Below, piece by piece: positions 1 through 11,159 of a stretch of 64,000 nucleotides of DNA. The position numbers were made by a program, and so were the translations under genes. The notes below the pieces were generated by a model. The model worked only from the letters and a program-made list of their open reading frames with translations, was not told the origin of the DNA and made no database searches. Source of the stretch: Dysidea avara (taxonomy: Eukaryota; Porifera; Demospongiae; Dictyoceratida; Dysideidae); contig NC_089274.1 of NCBI RefSeq assembly GCF_963678975.1, positions 3,770,001 through 3,834,000 on the forward strand. The letters are read 5' to 3'. How positions within the stretch are numbered: the first letter of the stretch is position 1; each line of letters opens with the position of its first letter.

Positions 1-107
1 GTCTCAGTCTACTGTGCAGAGCATTGAAACGAATCGCTCTACAAAAATGGGACCACAGACAGGGGTGGTGGAGCAGGGCAAAGAGTGAGGGGGGCCAGGC
101 CAGCTGT

Positions 108-290
108 AAGTTGAAGACAAAAAAAAAAAAGGTCACAGCCTGCTGACAATAGCTGTTCTCCACCAATTATATCTCCTTATTATAACTACACATACGTAGC
201 TAAGTAACTTGCTACACTGCTTCTCTGAATACTGTGACTGCTTTATTAGAGTATCCAGATCCTGACTGTTCTATTAGAGTATCCTCACTC
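108..290 (-). repeat. diverged fragment of a hAT-type MITE
   Basis: Read on the minus strand this stretch matches the interior of the complete element at 40828-41156: the poly-A/T tract followed by a block reading ggtca-agcc-gctgacaatagctg, and two copies of the block TGACTGTTCTATTAGAGTAT. Termini are not recognisable, so it is a decayed or rearranged copy. Similarity was judged by eye. Confidence 0.55.
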
Positions 291-466
291 AGCCACATAG
301 CTATTTTGCTTAAGTTAGACTGACTATAGTCGGGATTAACTAGTCACCAGTGTCTTTCTGGTTTCTTGGAGATACTTTCTTTGTAGACATTTTACTGAAT
401 TGTGCTCTGAAACTGTGACTGCCCTTCTAAATAACTTAATAACTTGTCAATATCAGCAGAAACAAT

Positions 467-507
467 GATAGTATATTCTCCGTACCGGGTACGGAGAATA
501 TACTATC
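467..507. repeat. 41-bp perfect palindrome
   Basis: Two 20-bp arms (first arm gatagtatattctccgtacc) are exact reverse complements around one central base, so the DNA could form a cruciform. No coding sequence is associated. It may be the collapsed remnant of a foldback element. Confidence 0.9.
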
Positions 508-2680
508 TATGGTATATCACGGAGGAGAACAATCACTGAGACAGCTAATCCCACAATTAATATTTCGTTGCTAATGACAACTAACAAGAACCCACAATCA
601 ATCCTTTAATTGTTTCTATCTTTCTTGGGGGTATGTTTGATCACCCGCTGGAAGTCCGCCGATAACTTGTAAGGGCAGTTTTAGCAATGGTAAGCTGCAA
701 GCTTTAATCTGAGAAAGCATTCCGTTCCGTAGTTTAGTCCATCGTTCCGTTCTGTTCCGTAGAATGGACCCCACCACATGCCACAAAACTAGTCTACCAC
801 CCCTACCTCTACTCACCACCCACCCACTCCATGATCATCAACAACATTTTTTTCATCAACACTAAGAAGAGTTTTCCTCAAGAACCATCAGTGATTGATA
901 CTTACTCCATGAATCTGATTTCTAAGAATTTGCGAGGCTTCTATGCTATAGATTGTCAAGGGATCAAGGTACCTTTATAAATGAAATCAAGCGATCAAAG
1001 TGTATTTTCGTCAACTCAAATCTCGCAAATGGTTCTACAGGACTATTCGTAGTGACTACCCTTTGCTTCGTGATGAACTGCGTAGCTACTCCGTTTCACT
1101 GGTTGGGGGTATTACAAAAAATAGTAAAGTACTGTGGATCAAGAACGCCTGGTCGCTGCGGATGATGATGAATACGGCTAGGATGCGGATGACGGGATGG
1201 TATCGGGTAGCTATGCTGTTTTAGCTTGAACGGTTTTATTGGTTATCAACTTACCTACTACGCGGAATCCCCAGACATGTAAAGTCTGTTAACTACATGT
1301 ATAATCGGTGAGTCATGTGTTCAGTCTTGTACTAGCTACATTCCCCCCTCAGAGATATGATCTAGTCAAGTGACCAAGAGAGTGGTCAAGGTTCTGTTTA
1401 GTAATCAAATCCGGATTAAACAAGACCATACACAATGGCAAAGGTTATCAGTATGTGACATCACTGAAACGGCATAGCTACTGTGAAACCTGAACATTCT
1501 AAACAGCTCTCTTTGTAGAAATCTAGGATGAGAACCATGTCAACTTGTGTGTACTCAGCGTCTTGCCAATCATGTAGCCAAACACTGCTTTGTGCTATGT
1601 AGAGTACTTAAACTTGTTGATAAGATCAAGTTTTCAAAGCTTTTTCCTATGCATAGCACACTAGTGGCACAATCACAAACTTCCTTATCTTGGTAGTTCA
1701 AAAGAAGTGACTAGCTATAGCAAGAGTACATAATAATAGAAGAGGGAGGAGAGTGTCTAACTCTCAATATACTCCATACAAACACACTGCGCTCAAACCC
1801 TCCTACTTCAATCCATAAAACTTCTAATAATAAATTAATACCTTTAAGTGAACAGAAGACTGTTGATATTTCCTAATTGAAGCAGTAGAAGTATTACAAC
1901 CTGCTTCATAGAGCAAGCCATTTGTCACATTTGGTGGCTATAGTTGATTGCGCAATGTCTGAGTGCTGTGAGTTTGGTGAATCCACTGAAATTAGACTAA
2001 CACTCTCCTTCCTACTCTATTATTATGTACTCTTGGCTATAGCTACCCCTAGTCTCACATGCCCAACCCAGACGGGATCTTGTGTCACTCAATACAATGA
2101 CAATTGGACCAACATAGATATAATTATTGTTAGGCATCATACCATATTAATAAGTAAAAAAAAAAAACTCAACAGCAGGATAAGATAGGAGGCTGAAGTG
2201 GAATTATTATCCCTTGTCATCCCTTGTCACATCATGATAATTTTTGTGGCTTTTGGTGATTTCATTATTTACATAACCTACTTTTTGTGGTCTATATACA
2301 AATGGTCTTGAAAGGTTTCTAAACACTTCAGGCATATTGTGTTGAATGTAGCAGTCTCATGTCCATCAGGTACTGGAAATGTAGATTTTATCTAGTAGTA
2401 GCTGAACTGGTAGAGAACCATTGTGGTTCCAACTCTTTGTTAATTATGCAATGTGTTGCTACACGATTAGATCAAGATACAAGATAGTATGTTACATGGC
2501 CCAGGAAATCAGCACACCACACCAGTGTGTTAGGAACAAAAAAATTCACACATGTGCATGTGGCTTCATGTTCTCTTGACTTTTTATAGCCTTCCATGCA
2601 GGTCAGTTCACATATTGAGTGAAATTGCTGATCAGAGGCTAAACATGCCTCTTCTAAGGAGTTTGGAGACTCTACAATAG
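508..2680. other. no gene recognised
   Basis: AT-rich DNA with only short reading frames. A 74-codon plus-strand frame at 1000-1224 has some coding-like composition, but I recognise no domain and no splice partners. The segment 690-770 has a repeated cgttccgt motif. Confidence 0.6.
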
Positions 2681-2689
2681 TCATAGCTT

Positions 2690-3235
2690 CGTTGTCAGCT
2701 ATGTTCAACCTGTTACACAGTAATACAAATCAAGAATTATTTCACAATGAAAAATATGGATGATTTCTGTTACCAAGGGAAGCCATCACGTGCTACCACC
2801 AAATCGACACTTTTTACTGTCAACAAAGATGAATAGGACACAAAGAAGGGCACTGGTAAGTCCATGAAGAATGCATTGTACGTACTGTGGTATGCCAAAA
2901 GGTACGTGTCTGGCTGAAGCAACGTCAAACAGTGAAAAAATCAAGCCCATAGCCATAGCCATTATCGAGTTACGCTTGTCTGAAGGCATCAGTCAGTTAC
3001 TCAGTCAGTTGATAGTCACTAAAAAATTCTGTTTAAAAAGAATTCATAGCAACTTATTGGGGACGTTTGGGTCAATCTGAAGGTTTATTTTGGGCTTAGA
3101 TTTACCTAACCAATACTACTCCATTAACATCAGAGAAAAGTGAGGCTGGTTTTTGGGTGATGTTTTTTCATGGGCCACGTCCAAACCTCTACTATACAGT
3201 ACTATCATACTGTATGATAATATCAAGCACCACCA
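2690..3235 (+). repeat. dispersed repeat family R1, copy A
   Basis: One of at least five copies of a dispersed sequence (others near 4545-5465, 5480-13870 interrupted, 43900-44580 and 46990-47290), all in the same orientation. Shared landmarks are a block reading cagctatg...ttacacagcgttacaaat, a block near caaaaaggcac, a segment ccattatcgagttacgcttg, a block gtgaggctggttttt, and a 3' block ctatacagtactaccatact. No terminal repeat or intact protein is visible. On the minus strand several copies keep a related reading frame beginning MP-x2-K-x-NS-x-M. Confidence 0.75.
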
Positions 3236-3286
3236 GCAACTCTTATTATCATGGTAGCTATCCATTTATAAAAAGTAACCAAACAA

Positions 3287-3600
3287 GTATAAAAATAGTT
3301 TTAAAAATATAGAGATCCCTGAAAAAAAAGCTAAGAAACAAGAGTCAAACAAACCAGCATGTTAAACACACAGAGATCTCTATTTGGACTCAAATAAGTG
3401 TTTATATAGATGAAGCATTCTCAATACATATCTGTCCCTGATATATGGAAACTACTGTTTTTCCTTAATCTTCATTGAGTCCAAATTGAATAGAGGCCTG
3501 TGTTTGTTTAATATACTGGCTTGTTTGATTCTTGCTTCTTTACTGATCTCTATTCCCATGTTTTAATTTTTAAAATTATTTTTATACTTTATACTGGATA
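3287..3600. repeat. foldback (MITE-like) element
   Basis: The left arm (aagtataaaaatagttttaa onward, through caaacaaaccagcatg and agatctctatttggactcaa) reappears as an imperfect reverse complement on the right (ending ttttaaaattatttttatac). Arms are about 130 bp. I could not define a target-site duplication. A related terminal piece lies near 34190-34270. Confidence 0.7.
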
Positions 3601-4540
3601 AATATAGGTTAGAGACCTGGCACAAGGATCTTCATGGATTTAAAAACTGAGGCAAAGCCGAGGTTTTTATAACACGAACATCCGAGAGTGTGATCTCTAA
3701 CCAACATAGAAAATGAAGGTGTTTTGTATGGGAACATAGGTGGAGGTATTGTGGGATTGGATTAGATGCTGATTTAAAATCATCACATTATCTTATCAAA
3801 AAAACCTTAACATGAGTGCAGAAGACAGAATATCTTTTCGTTGAAGAACTAAAGAAGAAATTGAAGCTAGAACCTCATCGCTGCTTCCTGAAAACAAGAT
3901 AATTGTCTCAACAAGGAAATTGACCAGTTGCTGCCATTGCACTTGCCATGGCATCACAGCAGTGTGAGGAATAGGTGAATTAACGTAACAGTTGGCTTGC
4001 GTGATTATGATGACGGGTTGTCATTGTATTTATGGCACAACGGTAGTATGATGACCAGGATTGGTTTCACATTTGGACCACACCCACATTACAAATAACA
4101 CAAAATAACCATTCTACAAAGAAGCTTACCCATCTAGGACTCTGGTGAAGTGCTTATTGAAGACTAAATGTGCTTAAAACAGTCTAGAAAACAGATGAGC
4201 ACTAAACAGAATTTTCTGTGGACTTCTCTGTTCACCCTGAATAACATAGCTACAATGTTAAACGGTACCTCCCATAATCAAATTGCTTTGCATGCTTATA
4301 AAAGAAGTGGAGTGGTCTAGCTCATGTTGGCTTGGGTGATTTTGCCCACTATAGGCTATTATGATTGGGAGAGCATAACAAATCAATGATCAAAGTGAGA
4401 TTTGCAATGCTTGAGGTCTTTTCTGCTAGCAGGTTTTTAACCATTTAAAGAACCTGATAGAAGGTCTTTTAGTGGATTATAAAGACCTTATAATCTCCCA
4501 AAGATCAAAAGCATTCTATGTATACCATTTTCTAGAAGGA
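3601..4540. other. no gene recognised
   Basis: No reading frame of note and no recognisable repeat boundary. Confidence 0.6.
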
Positions 4541-4544
4541 AAGT

Positions 4545-5465
4545 TGGGATTTTAAATTGGATTAGGGATCAAAGAAGAAGAAAAAAGTGAACATGAGAAA
4601 AGCTAAAGAGTGGCGAAACAAGGACGGTTGCTTATACCTGCAGATATACTAGTGGACATTAAATTTTAACCCTAAACTTCAATCTATAACCATGACTGAA
4701 TTAGGATTAAATGTCCACTAGTATATAGGCCATCTTCATTGTTTCACCACTTTTTAGCTATTTATTTCCTTGTTTCACTTCTTGTTTGACCCCTAATCTA
4801 ACTTAGAATTCCTTGTTTATTTACATAATTATAACAAATGAACCTGCACAAAAACGCAATAAAAGAAAGAAAGAATAGCCAGGAATGCCATAAAAGTGAT
4901 TTTGCAGCAGAGTGCATGCCCCAACAATCAATTATGTAACAGAAAGGGAGGTGGCCATTACTCTTTGTTTTCAGCTATGCTTTGCTCATTACACAGCGTT
5001 ACAAATGTAGAACAGTACAAGAAGAGTCTCTGCAATTAATCTAGTAAATGTAGGTGATAAGCATAGTAGCCAACACAGCCACAGGGAAGTTGCGTTATCA
5101 GTGAAAAGAACTGGAACACAAAAGAGGACAAAGACAAGTCCGTGATGTGTGTATTGTATGTACTGTGGTTGGCAAAAAGGCACATCTTGGGATGAAGTGA
5201 CGTCAAACAAATGAAGTGCCTTATCCATTGTCGAGTTATGTTTGGCTGGAGGCATCAGTCAGCATAAAATTCTGTTAAATATAAAATTTTTTTGAAATTC
5301 CATAGAAACTTTTTGGAAGGATTTGGGGTTGATATTTTTGGACTTGGCTGTAACAATGCTGCCAAGCTGTCATGAGGGAAACTGAGGCTGGTATTTTTGG
5401 CTTGAAAAGCCTAGTTTTTCATGATTCCTAATATACAGTACTACTGTACTGTATGATAAGGAAAC
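4545..5465 (+). repeat. dispersed repeat family R1, copy B, most complete
   Basis: This copy begins with an imperfect inverted repeat of about 120-bp arms (4545-4815). At its core, tatactagtggacatt at 4645 faces aatgtccactagtata at 4710. The unique body follows and ends with tatacagtactactgtactg near 5435. The same core inverted repeat is split by the DIRS insertion in copy C, which shows that the palindromic head and the body belong to one repeat unit. Confidence 0.75.
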
Positions 5466-5479
5466 CTTTTCTGTAGGGA

Positions 5480-5546
5480 TCATAGAAGTAAAAAGCAAGG
5501 AAACCAGGGAATCATCTGTAACCTGCAGCTATACTAGTGCACTTTT
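5480..5546 (+). repeat. repeat R1 copy C, left piece, before DIRS insertion
   Basis: This carries the left half of the R1 head: an a-rich lead, cctgcagctatactagtgca, then the DIRS left end. The matching right half (attaaatgtccactggtata, then gctgcag) resumes after the DIRS at 10234. The split is direct evidence that the DIRS inserted into an existing R1 copy. Confidence 0.8.
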
Positions 5547-5692
5547 AATTATATTTCAGAAGGCTCAGTCTCTCATATCAACGGTGTTTGACCAGTTTTC
5601 TTTTAATGAACAGCTATGTTTACAGCTCTTTATTTTAAAAAAAAGATATGTTTATAATCCCACAATCGAACCCACCATTAAACCTTTTTCTT
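5547..5692. repeat. DIRS left inverted terminal repeat
   Basis: It runs from aattatatttcagaagg to the segment before ttcttagc. Its inner part (5575-5692) is inverted at 10046-10160, sharing cccacaat-gaacccacc, the a-rich run and acagctctttattt. Its outermost 40 bp are inverted at 9896-9935 inside the ICR. Confidence 0.9.
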
Positions 5693-5741
5693 AGCTTGAA
5701 CACGTGTGACAGCTCAAGATCGATGTGGTCTATTTTCAACC

Positions 5742-6569
5742 ATGACTGACATCAACGTGACGCTACAGAAACTGTCTGATCAGTTCCAATCACTGTGGGA
5801 AGATGTAAACTTGATTAAATGACGGAAATTGAAGAAGAAAAGGAGGAAATCGTCTCACCGCTCCAGAAGTCGTGAGAGACGCCACCGTTCTCGGAGTAGA
5901 ACAAGATCTAGTAGCCCTCGAAGAGGGCGAAGATCCCACTCTCGGTCTAGGGAAGGATATTCCCCTCGTGTCTCCCGTTCCCGGAGCAGGTCTCCCTCTC
6001 GGAGTAGATGTTCACGCTCCCCGGATAAGGCCCCCTCTCGAAGCGGAGGAAACGGTTTGCCGCCACGCTCTCAAAGTAGAGCAGGACATAGACACCCCAG
6101 ATCACGATCCCGGAGTAGGAGCTACTCACGATCACGTAGCAGGGATCATTCACGTTCCCGAAGAAGAACAAGGCATTCTAGATCTCGAAGTAGATCACCG
6201 GACCCAGTGTCAAAGACCAGAGACTGGGAGGATGTGCCTGACGAGCCAGACTACAATGAAAGACTAGCCTTCCACGAGTCAGGCACTGAGACTCATACAA
6301 CCAAGACTGCCCCGTCCACCAGACTTGTGGAAGTTACCAATGAGATGGCAAATTTCTTGAAAGAGAAATGCTCTAAGAGGCTAGAAGGTGCTGAGCATTT
6401 AACTACCAGAAATGCATATGCCCTCCCAAAAGTGCCAGCCACAAAGTCATCAGTTCTTGATGCCTATATGAAACCAGAGGTTTCTTCACAGAATGTTAAG
6501 GCAGCAGATAAAAAACTTGGCGCAAAGTGCTGTGTTAGATGCCATGGTACCTCTCACTTCCATTGTTGA
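5742..6569 (+). pseudogene. DIRS gag-like ORF with RS-rich N-terminus
   Basis: Starting at ATG 5742 (MTDINVTLQKL) the frame runs 26 codons to an in-frame TGA at 5820-5822, then continues open to 6569. The stop lies in a tga-cgg context where a CGA Arg codon would fit. Downstream comes a dense run of about 120 residues of Arg-Ser/Ser-Arg dipeptides, resembling the RS domains of splicing factors. An acidic stretch (DWEDVPDEPDYNE) and a helical Gag-like part follow. The Gag similarity then continues in another frame from about 6520 (SAVLDAMVPLTSIVEAD), so there is a frameshift near 6520. The role is inferred as the nucleocapsid/structural protein by position in DIRS elements. Confidence 0.8.
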
Positions 6570-7899
6570 GGCTGACGCCAAAGGTGACAATGTCACCCAT
6601 AAACAAGCTGTTAATGCTGCAAGGACAGCCATTGAACTGGTGGGAAATTCCAATGCCAGAATTAATCATTTGAGGAGGACCAAGATAATCTCCCAGATGA
6701 ATAAAGCACTCCTCCCATTATCAGAGGAGGATCAAAACTTTGTTGATGCCGCCCCCTCCTTATTTGGAGCAGCCTGTGCACAAAAATCCAAGGAATTGGT
6801 GGACCAGGTAAAGGCCATGAGATCCCACCTCCCCGGCCATAAGGAGTTTTTTCAAAGTGTCCCCCCCAACAACAGGGGGGGGGGGGGGGTATCAGTACAG
6901 CCAGAAGCCAAGGAGGGGAGGAAACCACAGTGGTCGAGGATTCAGACGTCCCATGCAAGGGCAGAGACCCCAGTGGAACAAATGAACTCATCAGCACACA
7001 CAGCTCAGAATTTTTTGATAATAGATTTCAAAAGTATGTTGCAAAATCACGTAGCATGTCTGGGTATAATTCCTCCCAAACCGATGATAAACTATCCCCC
7101 CGCAGGGAGGCTAATTCATTACCAACAAAACTGGTTAAAGGTAACACAGGACCGATGGGTCCTAAACACAATCCAGGGTTACCAGATAGACTTCTCCTCA
7201 ACACCACACCAATCTGTAATACCTCACTGCCCACAATACTCTGCAGAGCAGAATCATCTGATTTCAGAGGATGTAACCGAGTTACTACAGAAGGGAGCAA
7301 TAAGGGAGGTAGTACCTGTAAAGCAACCAGGATTTTACTCAAACCTCTTCCTTGTTCCCAAGAAGGACGGAGGACAACGTCCAGTAATCAACCTCAAAGC
7401 CCTAAACAACTTTGTGATCAAGGAACACTTCAAAATGGAGGGCATTCATACCCTGAAAGATCTCCTGAGAAAGGGAGACTGGCTGGCCAAAATAGACTTA
7501 AAAGATGCCTTTTTTTCAATACCCATTCACACAAACCACCAAAAGTTCCTCAGGTTCGTGTTCAAAGGAAAGACCTACCAATTCAATTACCTACCCTTCG
7601 GCCTATCATCAGCCCCATGGGTATTTACCAAAACTCTAAAACCAGCACTAGCCACTCTCCAAGAGAGGGGGATACAACTGATAGCCTATATCAACGACAT
7701 TCTACTACTGGCGGAGTCCAGAGACTTGATCCTAGACCAATTGACTGGAATGAAATACCTTCTAGAATGCCTGGGATTTATTGTGAACACCAAAAAATCA
7801 ATAGTGAACCCAGCACAGGTAATGGAATTCTTGGGCCTGTCTGTGGACTCAATAGCAATGGAAATCAGGCTTCCTCCAATCAAAATCAAACAAATTTGA
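6493..7899 (+). pseudogene. DIRS reverse transcriptase (with end of gag), catalytic Asp lost
   Basis: The frame contains the rest of the Gag-like region, then classical RT blocks: NLFLVPKKDGGQRPVINLK, DWLAKIDLKDAFFSIPI and FNYLPFGLSSAPWVF. The active-site box, YxDD in this group, reads YINDI (near 7688-7702), so one metal-binding Asp is Asn. A run of 14 G near 6877-6892 in the linker is a likely slippage site and may hide a further frameshift. The frame stops at 7897. RNase H resumes in another frame. Confidence 0.88.
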
Positions 7900-7936
7900 G
7901 CAGAAGCTAGCAAGACAGAAAACAATTCCAGCCCGC

Positions 7937-8440
7937 ATGCTGGCACAACTGCTAGGAAAGATGAATGCTACAAATTGTGTCCTCCCACCAGGACCCCTGT
8001 TCTACCGCCACCTGCAAATGGCGCTAACCAACACACTGGAGCAGAGCTCCCAATGCTACGAAGCACAAGTCCCTCTTACACAAGAGTGCCTAGAGGAACT
8101 GGAATGGTGGGACAGCAACATGTGCAGGTGGAATGGCAAAATCTTTATTCGGAGGGACATAGATCTGGTGATTGACTCTGATGCATCCCTGGAGGGATGG
8201 GGTGTTTGCTGCTCCAGACAGAGAACAGGGGGACTATGGTCCCAGAGAGAACGCTCAATGCATATCAATTGCCTCGAATTACTTGCAGCAACTCTTGCAA
8301 CCAAAACCTTTGCAAAGTCCAAGACTGCAATATCTATCCTGCTGAGAATCGACAACACCACAGCAGTAGCTTACATAAACAACCTGGGAGGAACAGCCTC
8401 CAGAGAATTGGTAATCCTCACAAGGGATCTGTGGATGTGA
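7937..8440 (+). pseudogene. DIRS RNase H domain
   Basis: RNase H signature pieces are visible: DLVIDSDASLEGWGV (first Asp), HINCLELLAATLA (Glu) and LLRIDNTTAVAYIN (second Asp). The frame ends at a TGA (8438-8440) just before CLERNIHIAAVHLPG, which continues the RNase H C-terminal pattern in the same frame. The stop is therefore probably a mutated Trp codon. It lies between RT and recombinase, as in other DIRS elements. Confidence 0.88.
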
Positions 8441-8470
8441 TGCCTGGAAAGGAATATTCACATTGCGGCA

Positions 8471-9919
8471 GTGCACCTACCGGGTGTACTGAATACTATA
8501 GCCGACAGGGAGTCCAGACAAATGCTGGACAGGACAGACTGGAAGTTGAACCCTGTGATATTCCAAGAAATCAACAACCTTTATGGACCCCTAGACATGG
8601 ACCTGTTCGCATCCAGACTGTCCACCCAGTGCCCACTCTATTTCAGCTGGCGGCCATGCACTGGCAACAGATACCTTTCTCCAAGAGTGGACAACCATGA
8701 AATGTTATGCAAATCCTCCATGGAATCTGGTGGGCCGGGTCCTTGCACAAGTGTAATCGCAACAGATTCAAGTGGTGCTAGTGGCTCCTGTCTGGAAGGC
8801 ACAACCATGGTTCCCAACACTTCTGAACATGCTGATAGACCATCCTTGGTTAATCATACCGAATCTGAGGAAGCCAATCAGCATAGACCCAATGTCTCAT
8901 CTCCCTCAGTTAGCCGTATGGCTCATCTCAGGGATAAGCTCCGAGGTCAGAACCTTTCAGAAGAAGCTACAGCACTCATCCTCAAGTCGTGGAGGACTAA
9001 AACAAACAAGTCATATGACTCACTCTTTGGCAAATGGCACAGCTGGTGTGCTAAATGGTGTTTCAATCCATTTTCTGGACCTATAACTAATGTTGCCAAT
9101 TTCTTGGCACAGCTATGTACTGAAGGATACCAGTACAGCTCAATTAATTCTTATAGGTCTGCAATCTTGTCGGTGCATGAGAAAGTTGATGGTCATAGTG
9201 TGGGACAACATCCACTGATATCCAGATTACTGAAGGGCATCTTCCATGATAGGCCTCCACTACCCAGATATACTAGTACATGGAATGTTCAAACTGTGCT
9301 AAATTATCTGGAAGGCTTGGGAGAAAACCAGTCCCTCTCCTTAAAGGCATTATCAGGGAAATTGACCATGCTGCTTGCTCTGACACGCCCTTCGCGATCA
9401 GCAGATTTATCCCAACTGGACTTGTCGAGAAGGGTGCACAAACCAGATGGTGTGTGCTTCTATCCTAATGTGTTAGCCAAACAATCTAGACAAGGATCCC
9501 AAATAGCCAATTTCTTTTTTCCCTCCCTTCCTGGGAACCCTACACTGTGTCCAGTGATGGCTTTAAAAGTCTATGAGGATAAAACCAGACCTATTCGTGG
9601 TGATGAGACCAAGTTATTAATCTCCTTCATCAAGCCTCACAAAGCTGTGACATCCAGTTCAGTGGCTCGTTGGCTTAAATCAGTTCTGAGTGCAGCTGGG
9701 ATAGACACTGCAATATTCTCTGCACACTCCACTAGGGGAGCATCTTCCTCTGCAGCTGCTAACATTGGTATCACCACCAATGATATTTGAAAGGCAGCTA
9801 ACTGGAGTTCAGAGTCAGTATTCCAAAAATTCTACTATAAGCCATCTGACAATTCGTCATATGGTAGAGCAGTTCTGTCCAATTCAGCTACAAACAACAC
9901 CGTTGATATGAGAGACTGA
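8471..9919 (+). pseudogene. DIRS tyrosine recombinase (YR), stop before catalytic Tyr
   Basis: After the RNase H tail (HLPGVLNTIADRESR) comes a long linker. The recombinase core-binding part follows (EEATALILKSWR to INSYRSAILSVHEK), then the catalytic domain with LLALTRPSRSADLSQLDL (first Arg) and FSAHSTRGASSSAA (H-x2-R box). A TGA at 9788-9790 cuts the frame immediately before KAANWSSESVFQKFYYKP, which holds the expected nucleophilic Tyr. A protein made from this copy would lack the nucleophile. YR enzymes integrate circular DNA without target duplication, in line with the absence of a clear one here. Confidence 0.9.
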
Positions 9920-10007
9920 GCCTTCTGAAATATAATTCATAAATGGCTCAGACCACGAAGTGGTTGCATGCTATTATGAAGAAGGTGAAGTTGAACATAT
10001 CAACGGT
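9896..10007. repeat. DIRS internal complementary region
   Basis: The first half (accgttgatatgagagactg to ctgaaatataatt) is the reverse complement of the element's left end. The second half (cataaatggctcagaccacg to gaacatatcaacggt) is the reverse complement of its right end (10148-10233). The halves meet at the joined-ends sequence expected of a circular intermediate. Confidence 0.9.
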
Positions 10008-10045
10008 CCCACCTACCCACCCTTGTAGATCTTATGAAGCTAATC

Positions 10046-10233
10046 AAAAGGTCGAATGGTGGGTTCAATTGTGGGATTATAAACATATCTTTTTTTTTTT
10101 TAAATAAAGAGCTGTAAACATAGCTGTTCATTAAAAGAAAACTGGTCAAACACCGTTGATATGTTCAACTTCACCTTCTTCATACAATTCTAAATAGCAT
10201 GCAACCACTTTGTGGTCTGAGCCATTTATGAAT
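10046..10233. repeat. DIRS right inverted terminal repeat
   Basis: Positions 10046-10160 are the inverted copy of the inner left repeat. The final 75 bp (ttcaacttcaccttcttca to gccatttatgaat) are found inverted in the ICR. Confidence 0.88.
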
Positions 10234-10900
10234 CAGTCATGGCTATATAACATGACTGAATAGGGATTAAATGTCCACTGGTATAGCTGCAGATATAGAT
10301 GAACTCCCTTGTTTCATTGCTTTTTATTTATATGATCTCAAATATAAAACTTCTAAATTATACTTGTTTTTGTTACAATTAAACATGTGACCCAATGTAT
10401 CAATAATTGGCAAGTAAACGGCTATTCCACGTAGTTTTCAGGTATGTTCTACCTGTTATACAGTGTTACAAACACAGAGCAGTATGAGAAGCACCTCTGC
10501 GATTAATCCACTCATTACGGGCAATTCTTGTTACAGCCATCTTGCACTGAAGCCACTGTGAATCAACACCTTTGAGGCTGTGGAGAAAGAAATGGGACAA
10601 AGGAAAGTCCATGATGCATGTACTGTAGCTGCTGCTGCAGTTGGCGAAAAGGCACATCTCAGGTAAAAAAGAAACAGTGAAGAAATCAAGTCCATATTGT
10701 TAAGCATAGTTGAGTTATGCTTGGCAGTTAGTCAGTTAGTAGCAATGAGTATGAAAAATTTTTAAATTCCATAGAAACTTGTTGGAAGGATTGGGGGTTG
10801 CTTTGAAGACATTTTTGGGCTTGGTTATGCCTAACCAATGTCACCAATCTGTTTTGAAGGAAAAGTGAGGCTGTTTTTTTGAAGGGCAAGAAACCCAAAA
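10234..10900 (+). repeat. repeat R1 copy C, middle piece
   Basis: It continues the R1 copy broken by the DIRS, starting with the right half of the R1 head (catgactgaatagggattaa). It includes the R1 body blocks (cattatacagtgttacaaac; cgaaaaggcacatctcagg; gttgagttatgcttgg) and reaches the gtgaggctg block. It is then cut by the Gypsy element at 10901 and finishes at 13807-13860. Confidence 0.8.
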
Positions 10901-11017
10901 TGTCATGTAGTGACACTACAGCAAGCACTATATTGTTTTACGTGGTCACTCTAATTGATGACTACTCATTCCCCAACACGCATGCGTACATCACCATACA
11001 TACATACATATACAGCA
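10901..11017 (-). repeat. Gypsy 3' LTR
   Basis: 117 bp, differing from the partner at 13691-13806 by a handful of substitutions and a 1-bp indel, so the insertion is not fresh. It starts tgtcatgtagtgacactaca on the plus strand. Confidence 0.9.
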
Positions 11018-11159
11018 CTCCTCTCCACTAAAAAAAGAGGTATTAATACAGACACGCATGAACAATGCCTACTATAATCAAGGAAAGGGAAAAATTACAG
11101 TTCCTAAATGAAAAAAAAAAAGAACTTGAGATATAACATAATCAGAGGTATTCAGTTAA

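Larger units (their letters stand above)
5547..10233 (+). mobile_element. DIRS-type tyrosine-recombinase retrotransposon, degenerate
   Basis: Order on the plus strand is left inverted terminal repeat, gag-like ORF, reverse transcriptase, RNase H, tyrosine recombinase, internal complementary region (ICR), right inverted terminal repeat. The ICR (9896-10007) is made of two halves complementary to the extreme left end (5547-5590) and the extreme right end (10148-10233). That is the diagnostic DIRS architecture, used to template full ends from a circular intermediate. There is no LTR and no integrase. Every coding region carries stops or frameshifts, so the copy is dead, although its termini are well preserved. 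It interrupts an R1 repeat copy. Confidence 0.93.
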
